From the NCBI GenBank assembly GCA_034429195.1, contig DAOUGQ010000010.1:68778-132777 (forward strand): a stretch of DNA of 64,000 bases, in the 5' to 3' direction. The DNA is from UBA4782 sp034429195 (lineage in GTDB: Bacteria; Chloroflexota; Anaerolineae; Anaerolineales; Anaerolineaceae). Below are positions 33,581-42,494 of the stretch, piece by piece; positions within the stretch are counted from its first letter, which is position 1; each line of letters opens with the position of its first letter. The notes beneath the pieces were generated by a model. It saw only the letters and a program-made list of their open reading frames with translations. It ran no database searches and had not been told where the DNA came from. The translations under genes were made by a program, and so were the position numbers.

Positions 33581-35080
33581 TCATCCTTCCGCCAGCATCA
33601 CTGCTAATTCGTCTTCGTTAACCTCTGATGCACAAAATTCATTAACTATCTTTCCTTCACGCATCAAAAGAATTCGATTACAAACATGTAATAATTCTGG
33701 GATATCGTCTGATACAACAATTACACCTAAACCCTGCCTTGCCAGGTTCTTAATCGTTTCATGCAATTCTGTCTTAGAACCAATATCCACCCCTACGGTT
33801 GGACCATTAAGGATAAGAATACGAGGATTGCTGGCAAGCCATTTTGCTAATACTACACGTTGTTGGTTGCCTCCAGAAAGGCTTTTTACGGGATTTTGAG
33901 CAGAATTAGTTTTGATAGTTAATCCATCAATCCAATTCTTTATTTCATTTTCCATTTTCTGTTGGTTGATTAATCGAATTTTGTTCAATAACTTATCTAT
34001 TGTAGTTGCAATAATATTTTGCCCAATTGGCCTTTCCAGGAACAAACCCTCTGTTAACCTGTCTTCAGGAACATATCCTATGCCACATTTTAGCGCATCA
34101 CTTGCGCTGTTAATTCGTACTTTCTCTCCATTGATAATGATCTCACCACTTTCAGCGGGATTGATACCAAATAAGGCAAGTGCCAGTTCAGTACGTCCAG
34201 ATCCTAATAAGCCGGTGATTCCTACGATCTCTTGCGAAAATAGATCGAAAGAAATATCGCGGAAATTACCTGTAGATGTCAGACTTTTCACTGAAAGTAA
34301 TGGAGTTCCTTCGCGCAAATTGTCAGGACATTTGTAGCTTTCTTCTTCAATGTTATGCCCTGTCATGTAATAGACCATTTTAGCCTGATCAAATTCTTTT
34401 GCATCAGCATCTATTACTTTTACACCATTTCGAAATACCATGGTGCGGTCAGCGATCTCTAAAACTTCATTCAATTTGTGGCTGACAAACATGGTGGAAA
34501 TACCTTTGTCTTTCAGGTTATTAATAACCTTGAACAAAGATTTCACTTCACGATTGGTCAAAGCAGTGGTCGGCTCATCCATAATGATAAGTCGAGCGTT
34601 TTGCAATAAGGCACGCGAGATTGCAATTAATTGCTTGTCTGCAACAGACATTTGACCCACAAGCATATCCAGATCCATAGAAACGTTGATACTTTCCAAT
34701 GCTTCCCGGGCAATTCTGCGAACTTCACGCATGTTCACCAATTTTTTATTTTCAGAAAGTTGGCTATTCAATGCGATATTTTCAGCCACAGTAAAGTTTG
34801 GAAAAAGGGAAAAATCTTGATAAATTATCTGAATACCTTCACGGATTGTGTCAATTGGGTGCAAACGTTTGAATTTTTTACCAGCAATAATGATCTCACC
34901 CTCATCAGGTTCATAAACACCTGCAATGATTTTTATCATTGTAGATTTACCTGATCCATTTTCACCGATCAGACAGTGAATTTCCCCTGTATTGATTGTA
35001 AAACTTACATTTTGCAGAGCATGTACTCCTGCAAACGACTTACTAATATTATTAACCTTGAGAAATTCTTCAGCCATCAT
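33581..35080 (-). CDS. Sugar ABC transporter ATP-binding protein (double ABC domain)
   Basis: A 499-residue RbsA/MglA-type ATPase with two ABC modules. The first has Walker A G-E-N-G-S-G-K-S-T (about 39-47) and a Walker B ending L-I-I-M-D-E-P-T. The second has a degenerate Walker A-like G-L-L-G-S-G-R-T-E (about 289), an L-S-G-G-N-Q-Q signature (about 401) and L-I-L-N-G-P-T, where the usual catalytic E is absent (N-G instead of D-E), so hydrolysis probably occurs mainly at one site. This asymmetry is common in the family. Start could be either of two adjacent ATGs. Confidence 0.95.
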   Translation of the reverse strand: MMAEEFLKVNNISKSFAGVHALQNVSFTINTGEIHCLIGENGSGKSTMIKIIAGVYEPDEGEIIIAGKKFKRLHPIDTIREGIQIIYQDFSLFPNFTVAENIALNSQLSENKKLVNMREVRRIAREALESINVSMDLDMLVGQMSVADKQLIAISRALLQNARLIIMDEPTTALTNREVKSLFKVINNLKDKGISTMFVSHKLNEVLEIADRTMVFRNGVKVIDADAKEFDQAKMVYYMTGHNIEEESYKCPDNLREGTPLLSVKSLTSTGNFRDISFDLFSQEIVGITGLLGSGRTELALALFGINPAESGEIIINGEKVRINSASDALKCGIGYVPEDRLTEGLFLERPIGQNIIATTIDKLLNKIRLINQQKMENEIKNWIDGLTIKTNSAQNPVKSLSGGNQQRVVLAKWLASNPRILILNGPTVGVDIGSKTELHETIKNLARQGLGVIVVSDDIPELLHVCNRILLMREGKIVNEFCASEVNEDELAVMLAEG

Positions 35081-35126
35081 CTATCCCTTATACAGGAATT
35101 TTCTTTACTATTTTGCTTGTGTAAAT

Positions 35127-35160
35127 TGGAGCGGCTATCCAAATAAGTTTAGCCGCTCCA
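35127..35160 (-). repeat. Hairpin between the sugar-binding-protein and ATPase genes
   Basis: TGGAGCGGCTA / TAGCCGCTCCA, a perfect 11-base-pair stem with a 12-base loop and no clear T-run on the minus strand. Position after the binding-protein gene is typical for a structure that protects upstream mRNA and raises binding-protein expression over the membrane components. Confidence 0.65.
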
Positions 35161-35191
35161 TCCATTAATAATTTAGCAAACCGTTAGACGA

Positions 35192-36256
35192 TTAGAAATC
35201 CCATTCGTCTACATTATCTGCGGTTACATCAATCCAAGCCTGACCGTAGAAGACTTTGCCGACGAGTTTCAGGCTGTTGTAACCTTCGATTCCCAGATCC
35301 ATACCATCGGTGGGGGTTTCGCCATTGAGGATCATGAGAGCGAGTTTGTTCATACCGTAACCAGCCAGAGCAGGATCCCAGAAACCGATTGAGTCAACTG
35401 CACCGGTTTTGAGGTATTTGCCAGCCATGGAAGGAAGGCTAGTACCAACAACCGCGATTTGATCCTGCAGACCAGCTTCTTCAACTGCCATACCGAAACC
35501 AACTACATCGTTGGCGGAGGAACCCTGCATACCTTTAAGATTCGGGTAAGCTTTGAGAACTTCTTTAGCCTTTTCGTATGCCTTCTGGGCATCATCATAG
35601 GACTCGTTCTTGTCGCCTACGAGGGTCATGTTCGGGTATTTTTCCTTCTGGTATTCGATCGCTGCATCAACCCATTCATTGTGGGTCTTTGAGGTCAGGC
35701 TACCAACAAATACAACGTATTCACCTTCTTCGCCCATTAATGCAGCAAGTTGATCCATGAAGTGGCGGCCATAGGCTGCGTTATCAAATGCTTCGAGGTC
35801 GAAGTTAACATTCTGTTGGTTGGAAGCTTCGTGGCTGATGACGACGATACCCTGGTCCATTGCTTTCTTGAGGACTGGTTCAAGGCTATCGGGCTGGAAA
35901 GGAACTACGCAGATGGCGTTCACATTCTGGGCAATCAAGTCTTCGATTACCTGAACCTGCTGGGCAGCGTCAGCTTCGGCAGGACCCTGCTGGAATGCAG
36001 TTACGCCTGGATTATCTTCACCGAATTGCTTGACACCTTTTTCCATCCGGTCAAACCAGCCTACACCAGTCAGTTTAACAACGGTTGCAATGGTGTATTC
36101 AGCAGGAGCAGCTGCTTCGGTAGCTGCTTCGGTAGCTGCTGCTTCGGTTGCAGCTGCTTCGGTTGCTGCGGGGGCTTCGGTAGCCTTGGGGGCGCAGCCG
36201 ACCAGCATGGAGAGAATTACCAATGCTGTCACAACAAATAATAAGCTTTTCTTCAT
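35192..36256 (-). CDS. Sugar ABC transporter substrate-binding lipoprotein
   Basis: A 354-residue periplasmic-binding-protein (type I, RbsB/LsrB-like) lipoprotein. After K-K and a hydrophobic segment comes the lipobox L-V-G-C, then a low-complexity linker of A-T-E-A-A repeats (about 25-50), and the two-lobed sugar-binding domain starting Y-T-I-A-T-V-V-K. Closest in style to autoinducer-2/rhamnose-type binding proteins. Start: ATG 36256, because GAGGAG lies right before it; the GTG at 36268 is part of that ribosome-binding site. First gene of the importer operon, divergent from the SorC regulator. Confidence 0.94.
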   Translation of the reverse strand: MKKSLLFVVTALVILSMLVGCAPKATEAPAATEAAATEAAATEAATEAAAPAEYTIATVVKLTGVGWFDRMEKGVKQFGEDNPGVTAFQQGPAEADAAQQVQVIEDLIAQNVNAICVVPFQPDSLEPVLKKAMDQGIVVISHEASNQQNVNFDLEAFDNAAYGRHFMDQLAALMGEEGEYVVFVGSLTSKTHNEWVDAAIEYQKEKYPNMTLVGDKNESYDDAQKAYEKAKEVLKAYPNLKGMQGSSANDVVGFGMAVEEAGLQDQIAVVGTSLPSMAGKYLKTGAVDSIGFWDPALAGYGMNKLALMILNGETPTDGMDLGIEGYNSLKLVGKVFYGQAWIDVTADNVDEWDF

Positions 36257-36541
36257 TTTACTCCTCACTAAAATCAGAATTTAGAAATCTCTGTAGTACT
36301 CAAGCTCAATGTTTCTTTTTTACTACCCGACTTTGCCTCACCTCCTTCTATGGATAAAACTATCATATAGGTTTGTTCAAAGTATCAGGCGAAAACTGCA
36401 TTTCCGATATTGTTACTTATACATATTTCCTAGTAATAAAGTAAAAGAGCAAGCTATCAATGTCAACGAAATGATCGATCCGTTAACTTGTGAGGATTCT
36501 ACAACATGACTATTCAAGTGTCAATAAAAAAGGGCAAAAAT

Positions 36542-36547
36542 AGTATA
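36542..36547 (-). promoter_or_regulatory. -10 element of the sugar importer operon
   Basis: TATACT on the minus strand. No perfect -35 is visible, but a GTGA...TCAC inverted repeat at 36553-36567 occupies that position, suggesting regulation by the divergent SorC protein. Confidence 0.45.
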
Positions 36548-36596
36548 ATTTGTGAGCATTAAGTCACTTTTTTGCAAATTTGTGCATCAACATATA

Positions 36597-36625
36597 TTGA
36601 CAAGCAGATTTGGATATGCTATACT
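36597..36625 (+). promoter_or_regulatory. Promoter of the sorC-E1-E2 operon
   Basis: TTGACA (36597-36602), a 17-base spacer and TATACT (36620-36625). A near-consensus sigma-A promoter, with two palindromes overlapping and following its -10. Confidence 0.8.
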
Positions 36626-36656
36626 CACATAAGTGAATTCAATATCACAAAAGTGA
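36625..36656. promoter_or_regulatory. Paired TCAC-N4-GTGA palindromes, candidate SorC operators
   Basis: TCAC-ATAA-GTGA at 36625-36636 and TCAC-AAAA-GTGA at 36645-36656, centres 20 bases apart (two helical turns), placed over the transcription start. The AGTCAC / GTGACT words also recur at 36562-36567. SorC-family regulators are tetrameric and often use such paired sites, so autorepression and control of the divergent importer are likely. Confidence 0.6.
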
Positions 36657-36670
36657 CTCCTGGATCTTTT

Positions 36671-37660
36671 ATGACAGAAAACTCAAATCCCCTTGATAGA
36701 GCCAGTTTACTTGCAAACGTTGCTGAAATGTACTACATCGAAGGGAAAGACCAATCAGTTATCGCTGATGAGATTGGTGTCTCACGTTCAATGGTCTCTC
36801 GAATGCTGACAGATGCCCGCAATCGGGGAATCGTCGAAATTCGTATCCATCGTCCCATTCAAACAGAACGGACTCTAGGAGAACAACTTAAAAACCTTTT
36901 CAACCTTCAGTCAGTTCTTGTTATTTCGCGCAGAACATATGATGACCATCAACGGCTACTTGCTGACCTGGGTCGAGCTGGCGCATCGCTGTTATTGCCA
37001 TTGCTGGAGCCAAAAAAGATCGTTGGTCTGGCATGGGGTACTTCGATCAGCGCAACAGTTGATGCCATAGAGATTTCATATTCAGTACCCGTAAAAGTAG
37101 TACAGTTGATTGGAGCGTTCGGCGCCCGAACCCAGGAATATGATGGGCATGCCCTGGTGCAACGGTTTGCAGAAAAAGTTGGGGGAGAAGCATATTTCAT
37201 CAATGCTCCTTATCTTTGTCAAACCCCAGAGATTGCAAAAGCTTTCATCGATACCCCTGGAATAAGGGAAACGATCGAATTAGGAAAGCAAGTGGATATT
37301 GCCCTATTGGGTATTGGTACAACAGAATTACAGTATTCAAGCTACTACCTTTCGGGGTATGTTCAGGTCGAAGAACTTCAAAGATTGCACGATGCTGGAG
37401 CTGTTGGCGATATTGCTGGTAATCACTTTGATATTAATGGTGTATTCGTTAAAGATGATTTCTTACAAAGGCAGATCACAATTCAAAGTGAAGATCTTTT
37501 ACGTATCCCATATCGAATATGTGTTGCAGGTGGCCCTGGAAAAGTTAATGCCATTATTGGTGCTTTACGTACAGGTGTTGTAAACATGCTGGTAACAGAT
37601 AGTATTACCGCTTCAAATATTTTATCTACGTTAAACCAAACCAACCTTAAGGAGGTATAA
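36671..37660 (+). CDS. SorC/DeoR-type sugar-binding transcriptional regulator
   Basis: A 329-residue regulator with an N-terminal helix-turn-helix (about 10-55; I-A-D-E-I-G-V-S-R-S-M-V-S-R-M) and a large C-terminal sugar-phosphate-binding domain (about 60-325; G-L-A-W-G-T-S, D-I-A-L-L-G-I-G and A-G-G-P-G-K-V-N-A-I-I-G-A-L). It should release operators on binding a phosphorylated sugar. Start ATG 36671; the frame is open from a TTG at 36572, but that lies upstream of the promoter. It abuts the E1 alpha gene directly, so regulator and enzyme complex share one transcript. Confidence 0.93.
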   Translation: MTENSNPLDRASLLANVAEMYYIEGKDQSVIADEIGVSRSMVSRMLTDARNRGIVEIRIHRPIQTERTLGEQLKNLFNLQSVLVISRRTYDDHQRLLADLGRAGASLLLPLLEPKKIVGLAWGTSISATVDAIEISYSVPVKVVQLIGAFGARTQEYDGHALVQRFAEKVGGEAYFINAPYLCQTPEIAKAFIDTPGIRETIELGKQVDIALLGIGTTELQYSSYYLSGYVQVEELQRLHDAGAVGDIAGNHFDINGVFVKDDFLQRQITIQSEDLLRIPYRICVAGGPGKVNAIIGALRTGVVNMLVTDSITASNILSTLNQTNLKEV

Positions 37661-38674
37661 ATGCCAAAAGTGAAAAATGAGGAGACATTTACTGACAAAA
37701 TAGCCCGTTTAGGACTATCGAATGAAACACTGATCGATATGCTGCGGACAATGTATTTGATCCGCCAGTTTGAATACATGGCTGATCGTCTTTATGCTCT
37801 AGGGAAAGTACATGGCACCATGCACCTTTCTGCTGGGCAAGAAGCAGTTGCTGTTGGTATCAGTAAATGCATGAAAAAAGAAGATTATCTGATCAACACC
37901 CATCGTGGCCATGGTCACTTCATTGCCAAAGGCGCAGACATCAATTTGATGATGGCTGAATTCCTGGGAAAAGAAAATGGCTACTGCAAGGGTCGTGGTG
38001 GTTCCATGCATATTGCAGATTTCACCACGCACAATCTAGGCGCAAATGGTATTGTAGGCGGTGGTATTCCCCATTCATTGGGGGTTGGCCTGGCAATTCA
38101 GATGATGAAATTGGGTGACGCAATGGCTGTTACCATGTTCGGTGATGGTGCCTCTAATGAAGGTACTTTCCATGAGACTATGAACATGGCAGCTCTATGG
38201 AAACTTCCAGCTTTGTACATTTGTGAGAACAATAAATATGGCATGTCTATGGATGTGGCACGTGCGACAGCAAAATTGCCTATCGCTCAACGTGCAGAAG
38301 CTTACGGAATTCCGTGGTATGTAGTGGATGGAAATGATCTTCTTCTGGTTTATGAAACCGGTAAGAAAGCTGCCGAGTATATTCGCGCTGGCAATGGTCC
38401 AGTGTTGATCGAAACCCAAACTTATCGTTACTTTGGTCACTCAAAAAGCGATCGCAACCTTTATCGCAGCAAAGAAGAAATTGAAGATTGGAGAGAACAT
38501 AAAGATCCCATCAAGCGGTTCCGCACTCAACTTGTGGATGCCAAGATCATTACGGACGAAGCTGCTGACCAACTCGATAAAGAAGCCTTAAAAATTAACG
38601 AAGATGCTGTAGCCTTTGCTGAAGCATCTCCGGATCCAGATCCAAGTACTGTTACGGAGTATGTCTATGCCTGA
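37661..38674 (+). CDS. Thiamine-diphosphate dehydrogenase E1 alpha subunit (acetoin/pyruvate type)
   Basis: A 337-residue E1 alpha of a 2-oxoacid or acetoin dehydrogenase complex. It has the thiamine-diphosphate motif F-G-D-G-A-S-N-E-G (about 165-173) with the closing E-N-N, the R-G-H-G-H substrate loop (about 80) and the Y-R-Y-x-G-H-S-x-S-D phosphorylation-loop motif. The gene set and lengths resemble AcoA/AcoB/AcoC as much as PDH; I cannot decide between acetoin and pyruvate. AAGGAGG just before the ATG, which directly follows the regulator's stop. Confidence 0.93.
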   Translation: MPKVKNEETFTDKIARLGLSNETLIDMLRTMYLIRQFEYMADRLYALGKVHGTMHLSAGQEAVAVGISKCMKKEDYLINTHRGHGHFIAKGADINLMMAEFLGKENGYCKGRGGSMHIADFTTHNLGANGIVGGGIPHSLGVGLAIQMMKLGDAMAVTMFGDGASNEGTFHETMNMAALWKLPALYICENNKYGMSMDVARATAKLPIAQRAEAYGIPWYVVDGNDLLLVYETGKKAAEYIRAGNGPVLIETQTYRYFGHSKSDRNLYRSKEEIEDWREHKDPIKRFRTQLVDAKIITDEAADQLDKEALKINEDAVAFAEASPDPDPSTVTEYVYA

Positions 38675-39653
38675 GATTTCTTATTCTGAAGCAATCCGCC
38701 AAGCCATGTGGCAGGAAATGAAGCGCGATGAACGAGTATTCCTCATGGGTGAGGATATTGGTAGATATGGTGGCGCTTTTGGTGTCTCTCATGGCATGTT
38801 AGATGAATTTGGACCAGAACGTATTCGTGAAACCCCGATTTCTGAACCTTCTTTTGTTGGTGCTGGCATTGGCGCGGCATTGTTAGGTATGCGCCCCATT
38901 GTCGAGATCATGTTCATGGATTTTACACTGTTGACCCTGGATCAAATTGCCAACCAGGCAGCAAAAATGCACTATATGTTCGGCGGTAAGGCTACCGTTC
39001 CATTGGTGATCCGTATGCCGGGCGGCTCTGGCACTGGTGCCGCCGCACAGCACTCACAATCGCTTGAAACTCTATTGATGCACATTCCTGGTCTGAAAGT
39101 CGCAGTTCCCTCCACACCATATGACGCAAAAGGAATGCTGCTTTCTGCCATTCGAGATCCTAACCCGGTTGCCTTTGTAGAACATAAACTACTCTATAAA
39201 ACCAAAGGCGAGGTTCCAGAAGGCGACTATACCGTTCCATTAGGAGTGGCAGATATCAAACGGAAAGGCAAAGACCTGACAATCGTAACCAGTGGCATTA
39301 TGGTTATGAAATCGTTAGCAGTTGCAAATCGATTGGCTGGTGAAGGAATCGATGTCGAAGTACTCGATGTGCGCTCGTTACGCCCATTGGATAATGACGC
39401 CATCATTGCATCTGTCACAAAAACTGGTAAATTACTGGTAGTTCATGAAGCCTGCCAGACCGCTGGTTGGGCTGGCGAGATTATGGCTGTTGTATCTGGC
39501 AGTTCTGCTTTTGACTATCTGGATGCTCCGATGCGCCGATTGGCTGGCACAGATACCCCCATTCCCTATAGCCGTGGCCTTGAGCGCGCAGCCGTGCCAC
39601 AAGAAGAAGATATTGAACGCGAAATTCGCGCAATATTGAAAGGGAAATACTAA
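38667..39653 (+). CDS. Thiamine-diphosphate dehydrogenase E1 beta subunit
   Basis: A 328-residue E1 beta, partner of the preceding alpha subunit. It has F-L-M-G-E-D-I-G-R-Y-G-G, R-I-R-E-T-P-I-S-E-P-S-F-V-G-A-G-I-G-A-A and the C-terminal transketolase domain with D-V-R-S-L-R-P-L-D. Start: ATG 38667, with CGGAG at a suitable distance, overlapping the alpha stop by 8 bases; the open frame upstream is not used. Its stop overlaps the E2 start by one base (TAATG). Confidence 0.94.
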   Translation: MPEISYSEAIRQAMWQEMKRDERVFLMGEDIGRYGGAFGVSHGMLDEFGPERIRETPISEPSFVGAGIGAALLGMRPIVEIMFMDFTLLTLDQIANQAAKMHYMFGGKATVPLVIRMPGGSGTGAAAQHSQSLETLLMHIPGLKVAVPSTPYDAKGMLLSAIRDPNPVAFVEHKLLYKTKGEVPEGDYTVPLGVADIKRKGKDLTIVTSGIMVMKSLAVANRLAGEGIDVEVLDVRSLRPLDNDAIIASVTKTGKLLVVHEACQTAGWAGEIMAVVSGSSAFDYLDAPMRRLAGTDTPIPYSRGLERAAVPQEEDIEREIRAILKGKY

Positions 39654-41023
39654 TGCCTACTCCATTTGTCATGCCGAAAGTCGACATGGATCAGGAGAAA
39701 GCCACCATTATCTCCTGGAACAAGTCCGAAGGTGATGAAGTTAAGCAAGATGAAACTGTTCTGGTGGTTGAAACTGAAAAAGTTGCCATTGATGTTCCTG
39801 CCCCTGCTACTGGTACACTGGTAGATATTCGCTTTAAAGCAGGCGACGTTGTACCAATTGCCACCACGATCGCATACATTCTTGGTAAAGGTGAAACGAT
39901 CAATGACATTCCTGGAAGAATAGCATCAACTGCTTCTCCAGTATTAAAAACAGCAGAAACTTCGTCTGCAGAGGCATCCAAACCCGCTGCAACACCAACA
40001 CCTGTTGCTCTGCGTGCAGCGCAGGAACTGGGTGTCAATATTAACGATGTCCCATCTCATGGTGGCCGTATCAGTCGCGAAGATGTTGAAGTCTATGCGA
40101 AGAGTCTAAAAGAGAAAGCTGCATCTCCAGAAGCTGGAAAAATTGCAGCTACTCCTGCAGCTCGTCGTCTGGCCCATGAAGCTGGCATAGCTTTAGAAAG
40201 CCTGACCGGTAGTGGTCCACGTGGACGCATTCAGGCACAGGATGTTGTGAAACAACCTTCTGCCCAACCTGTAACCCAACCTGCTGTAGCTCCTGTTGTT
40301 CAGGCAGCAACAACCAGCGTTGGTGAACGATCAGCAAAAGTAATTCCTATGACAAATATGCGGCAGAAGATCGCTGAACGTCTGCAAGCCAGTTTCCGTG
40401 ATGTGCCCCATATTTTCTTGACCGCTGAAGCGGATGTTACCCGACTTGAAGAAGCTCGTAAACGTTTAAATGATATTGCTACCAAACAGTCGGGCAGTAA
40501 AGTCAGCCTGACCGCAATGTTGGTGAAAGTAATCGCCTGGGCATTGGAACGCAATCCATATCTGAATGCCTCTTTAGTTGATCAAAATGTTTACTTATGG
40601 GAAGATATCAATATCGGTGTTGCCACTGCCCTGGATGAAGGATTAATCGTTCCAGTAATCCGGAATGCAAATCATTTGTCCATCAGCCAGATCTCTGAAA
40701 AGATCATTGATCTGAGCAAACGTGCTCGAGAAGGAAAACTCACTTTGAGTGAGGTAAAGGGTGGCACCTTTACAATCTCCAATCTGGGCATGTTTGGTAT
40801 CCCCCAATTCAATGCTGTAATCAACCCACCCGAAAGCGGCATTTTGGCTACAGGTGCAGTAGTTCGCAAGCCTGTTGTTGTTGATGAAAATGATACGGTT
40901 GAAGTCCGCCCTATCATTACGATGACACTCTCTGGTGATCATCGAGTGATAGACGGAGCAGTTGCAGCTCGTTTCTTGCGAGACCTTGTGCAAGCCATCG
41001 AATGTCCAGAAATAATGTTATAA
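39653..41023 (+). CDS. Dihydrolipoamide acyltransferase (E2) with two peripheral-subunit-binding domains
   Basis: A 456-residue E2 core enzyme. An N-terminal lipoyl domain (about 1-80) has the lipoylated Lys about 43 in V-E-T-E-K-V-A-I-D. Two successive E3/E1-binding motifs lie at about 115-150 and 164-200, the latter A-A-R-R-L-A-H-E-A-G. An Ala/Pro/Val linker precedes the catalytic domain (about 224-456) with H-R-V-I-D-G near the C-terminus. Two binding domains in one bacterial E2 is uncommon, as one is usual. No E3 (lipoamide dehydrogenase) or lipoate ligase gene is found in the window. Confidence 0.94.
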   Translation: MPTPFVMPKVDMDQEKATIISWNKSEGDEVKQDETVLVVETEKVAIDVPAPATGTLVDIRFKAGDVVPIATTIAYILGKGETINDIPGRIASTASPVLKTAETSSAEASKPAATPTPVALRAAQELGVNINDVPSHGGRISREDVEVYAKSLKEKAASPEAGKIAATPAARRLAHEAGIALESLTGSGPRGRIQAQDVVKQPSAQPVTQPAVAPVVQAATTSVGERSAKVIPMTNMRQKIAERLQASFRDVPHIFLTAEADVTRLEEARKRLNDIATKQSGSKVSLTAMLVKVIAWALERNPYLNASLVDQNVYLWEDINIGVATALDEGLIVPVIRNANHLSISQISEKIIDLSKRAREGKLTLSEVKGGTFTISNLGMFGIPQFNAVINPPESGILATGAVVRKPVVVDENDTVEVRPIITMTLSGDHRVIDGAVAARFLRDLVQAIECPEIML

Positions 41024-41070
41024 GTTTACGGCACATTCATACCGTCTTTTCTGTTGTATTCTAAATCTGG

Positions 41071-41122
41071 CGCCAGTTGCTTCATTGCAGTTTCATTAAA
41101 ATAGCAACTGGCGTAGCTTTTT
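41071..41122 (+). terminator. Terminator of the sorC-E1-E2 operon
   Basis: CGCCAGTTGCT / AGCAACTGGCG with a 21-base loop, then TAGCTTTTTAAT. A strong 11-base-pair stem. Confidence 0.75.
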
Positions 41123-41174
41123 AATAGTATAAGTATTAGTACAATTAATTTGAGAAACATTCAGGAGCATAAAA

Positions 41175-42335
41175 ATGGAATGGAACAGTCGATTACGTGT
41201 AGTAGCTGCCATTGAACATATGGAACCTGATCGAGTACCTTCTGACCTGGAGCCATTGTATGATTTTTATCTCAACCTGAAACAATACCTTGGCTTGAAT
41301 ATCAAAGAGGAAGTTAAGCCTAACCTTGCTATGGAAGTCATCCCGCACCCCGATGTGATTAAGGCAGTAGGCGCTGATATGATATCAGTCAAGTTGGGCA
41401 GTGGGAAAGCCCCAAAGAAGCCTGCTCGTACGGATGACCTTGTAGAAGATGCCTGGGGAGTGCTATATCGCAAGGTAAACCAGACCAGTGGAAGCTATTG
41501 GGAAACTGCATATTCTCCCCTCGCTGATGCAACGCTTGATGATTTAAAACATTATCCCTGGCCCGATCCGAACATACCTGGAAGATATGAAGAGACAGCA
41601 GAGAATGCAAAAAATCTCTTCGAGAATACCGACCTCGCCTTGATGGGGAGATTTGGCAGTCCCATCATTGAAACAGCAGTTTACCTGATGGGTTTTGAAA
41701 ATTGGCTGCTTTGTCTGGCTAAAGCACCTGAAGTAGCAGGTTATTTACTGGATCGTATTACTGATGTGGTAATCGATATGGATAGAATCGGATTGGAAGC
41801 CAGTGCTCCTTACCTGCAAATACTGAAAGTCAGTGGAGAAGATCTGGGGACGCAGCGAGGTTTGCTTTACTCACCTCGTATGTTGCGCTCGTTGATCCTT
41901 CCACGGCTACAGCGACGCTGGCAGGCTGCGCGTGATTATCTTAACACCGTCAATCCTGGCTGTCAGATCATGCTGCATTCCTGCGGAAGTGTTCGCAGAA
42001 TAATCCCAGACCTGATCGCTGCTGGAATTCAAATCCTTGATCCGATACAACCAAAAGCCGCCGAAATGGATTCGGCGGTATTGAAGCAAGAATTTGGCAA
42101 GCAACTATCTTTTCACGGTGGTGTGGATATTCAAGAAGTGTTGCCATTTGGCACCAAAGAGGAAGTGGAACAAGAAGTTTATTCACGCATTCAAGCATTG
42201 GGGCATGGAGGAGGATATATCCTCTCTTCTTCGCATTTCATTCAGGCAGATACTCCACCTGCCAATGTTGTCACCATGTTCGAAGCTGCACACAAATATG
42301 GCGAATATCCATTGAAGAAAACAGACATCTTGTAA
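41175..42335 (+). CDS. Uroporphyrinogen-decarboxylase-family protein (methyltransferase-like)
   Basis: A 386-residue UroD-fold protein. The L-H-S-C-G-S-V motif (about 272-278) and F-H-G-G-V-D-I-Q correspond to the zinc-binding region of the MtaA/CmuA/MtbA corrinoid:thiol methyltransferase branch rather than true HemE, which lacks this motif. The N-terminal stretch R-V-P-S-D-L-E-P is also as in that branch. No corrinoid protein, MtaB-like partner or methyltransferase activator is nearby, so substrate and acceptor remain open. Ribosome-binding site CAGGAG. It appears to be a single-gene unit between two terminators. Confidence 0.85.
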   Translation: MEWNSRLRVVAAIEHMEPDRVPSDLEPLYDFYLNLKQYLGLNIKEEVKPNLAMEVIPHPDVIKAVGADMISVKLGSGKAPKKPARTDDLVEDAWGVLYRKVNQTSGSYWETAYSPLADATLDDLKHYPWPDPNIPGRYEETAENAKNLFENTDLALMGRFGSPIIETAVYLMGFENWLLCLAKAPEVAGYLLDRITDVVIDMDRIGLEASAPYLQILKVSGEDLGTQRGLLYSPRMLRSLILPRLQRRWQAARDYLNTVNPGCQIMLHSCGSVRRIIPDLIAAGIQILDPIQPKAAEMDSAVLKQEFGKQLSFHGGVDIQEVLPFGTKEEVEQEVYSRIQALGHGGGYILSSSHFIQADTPPANVVTMFEAAHKYGEYPLKKTDIL

Positions 42336-42360
42336 AGAATAGTAAATGGCTTTTATAAAA

Positions 42361-42395
42361 AAGAGCATGGAGATTCCGAAAACTCCTTGCTCTTT
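42361..42395 (+). terminator. Terminator after the UroD-family gene
   Basis: AAGAGCATGGAG / CTCCTTGCTCTT followed by TTCTT. A strong stem with one mismatch. Confidence 0.8.
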
Positions 42396-42436
42396 TCTTG
42401 ATGAAGAAACTTCGTTTGATGTAAATTGCAAACAAA

Positions 42437-42475
42437 AAAGAAGCGAAGTTCATTGAGAGCCTTCGCTTCTTTTTA
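42437..42475 (-). terminator. Terminator of FGGY kinase paralog 2
   Basis: AAAGAAGCGAAG / CTTCGCTTCTTT flanked by A-rich and T-rich tracts. It can serve both strands; its place right after the kinase stop suggests the minus strand. Confidence 0.8.
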
Positions 42476-42494
42476 TATAGCCATCAATTCATTT

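Noticed and set aside
36120..36185. Short tandem repeats as a possible CRISPR or regulatory repeat
   Set aside because: They encode the A-T-E-A-A linker of the binding lipoprotein in frame; no spacers, so not a CRISPR. No CRISPR array was seen anywhere in the window.
36030..36284. Plus-strand frames rich in Ala-Ser-Val opposite the sugar-binding lipoprotein
   Set aside because: They are antisense to the A-T-E-A-A linker; low-complexity shadow with no ribosome-binding site.
37661..39653. Split transketolase (apulose-phosphate type) instead of E1 alpha/beta
   Set aside because: The directly overlapping E2 gene with a lipoyl domain and the E1-type motifs identify a dehydrogenase complex.
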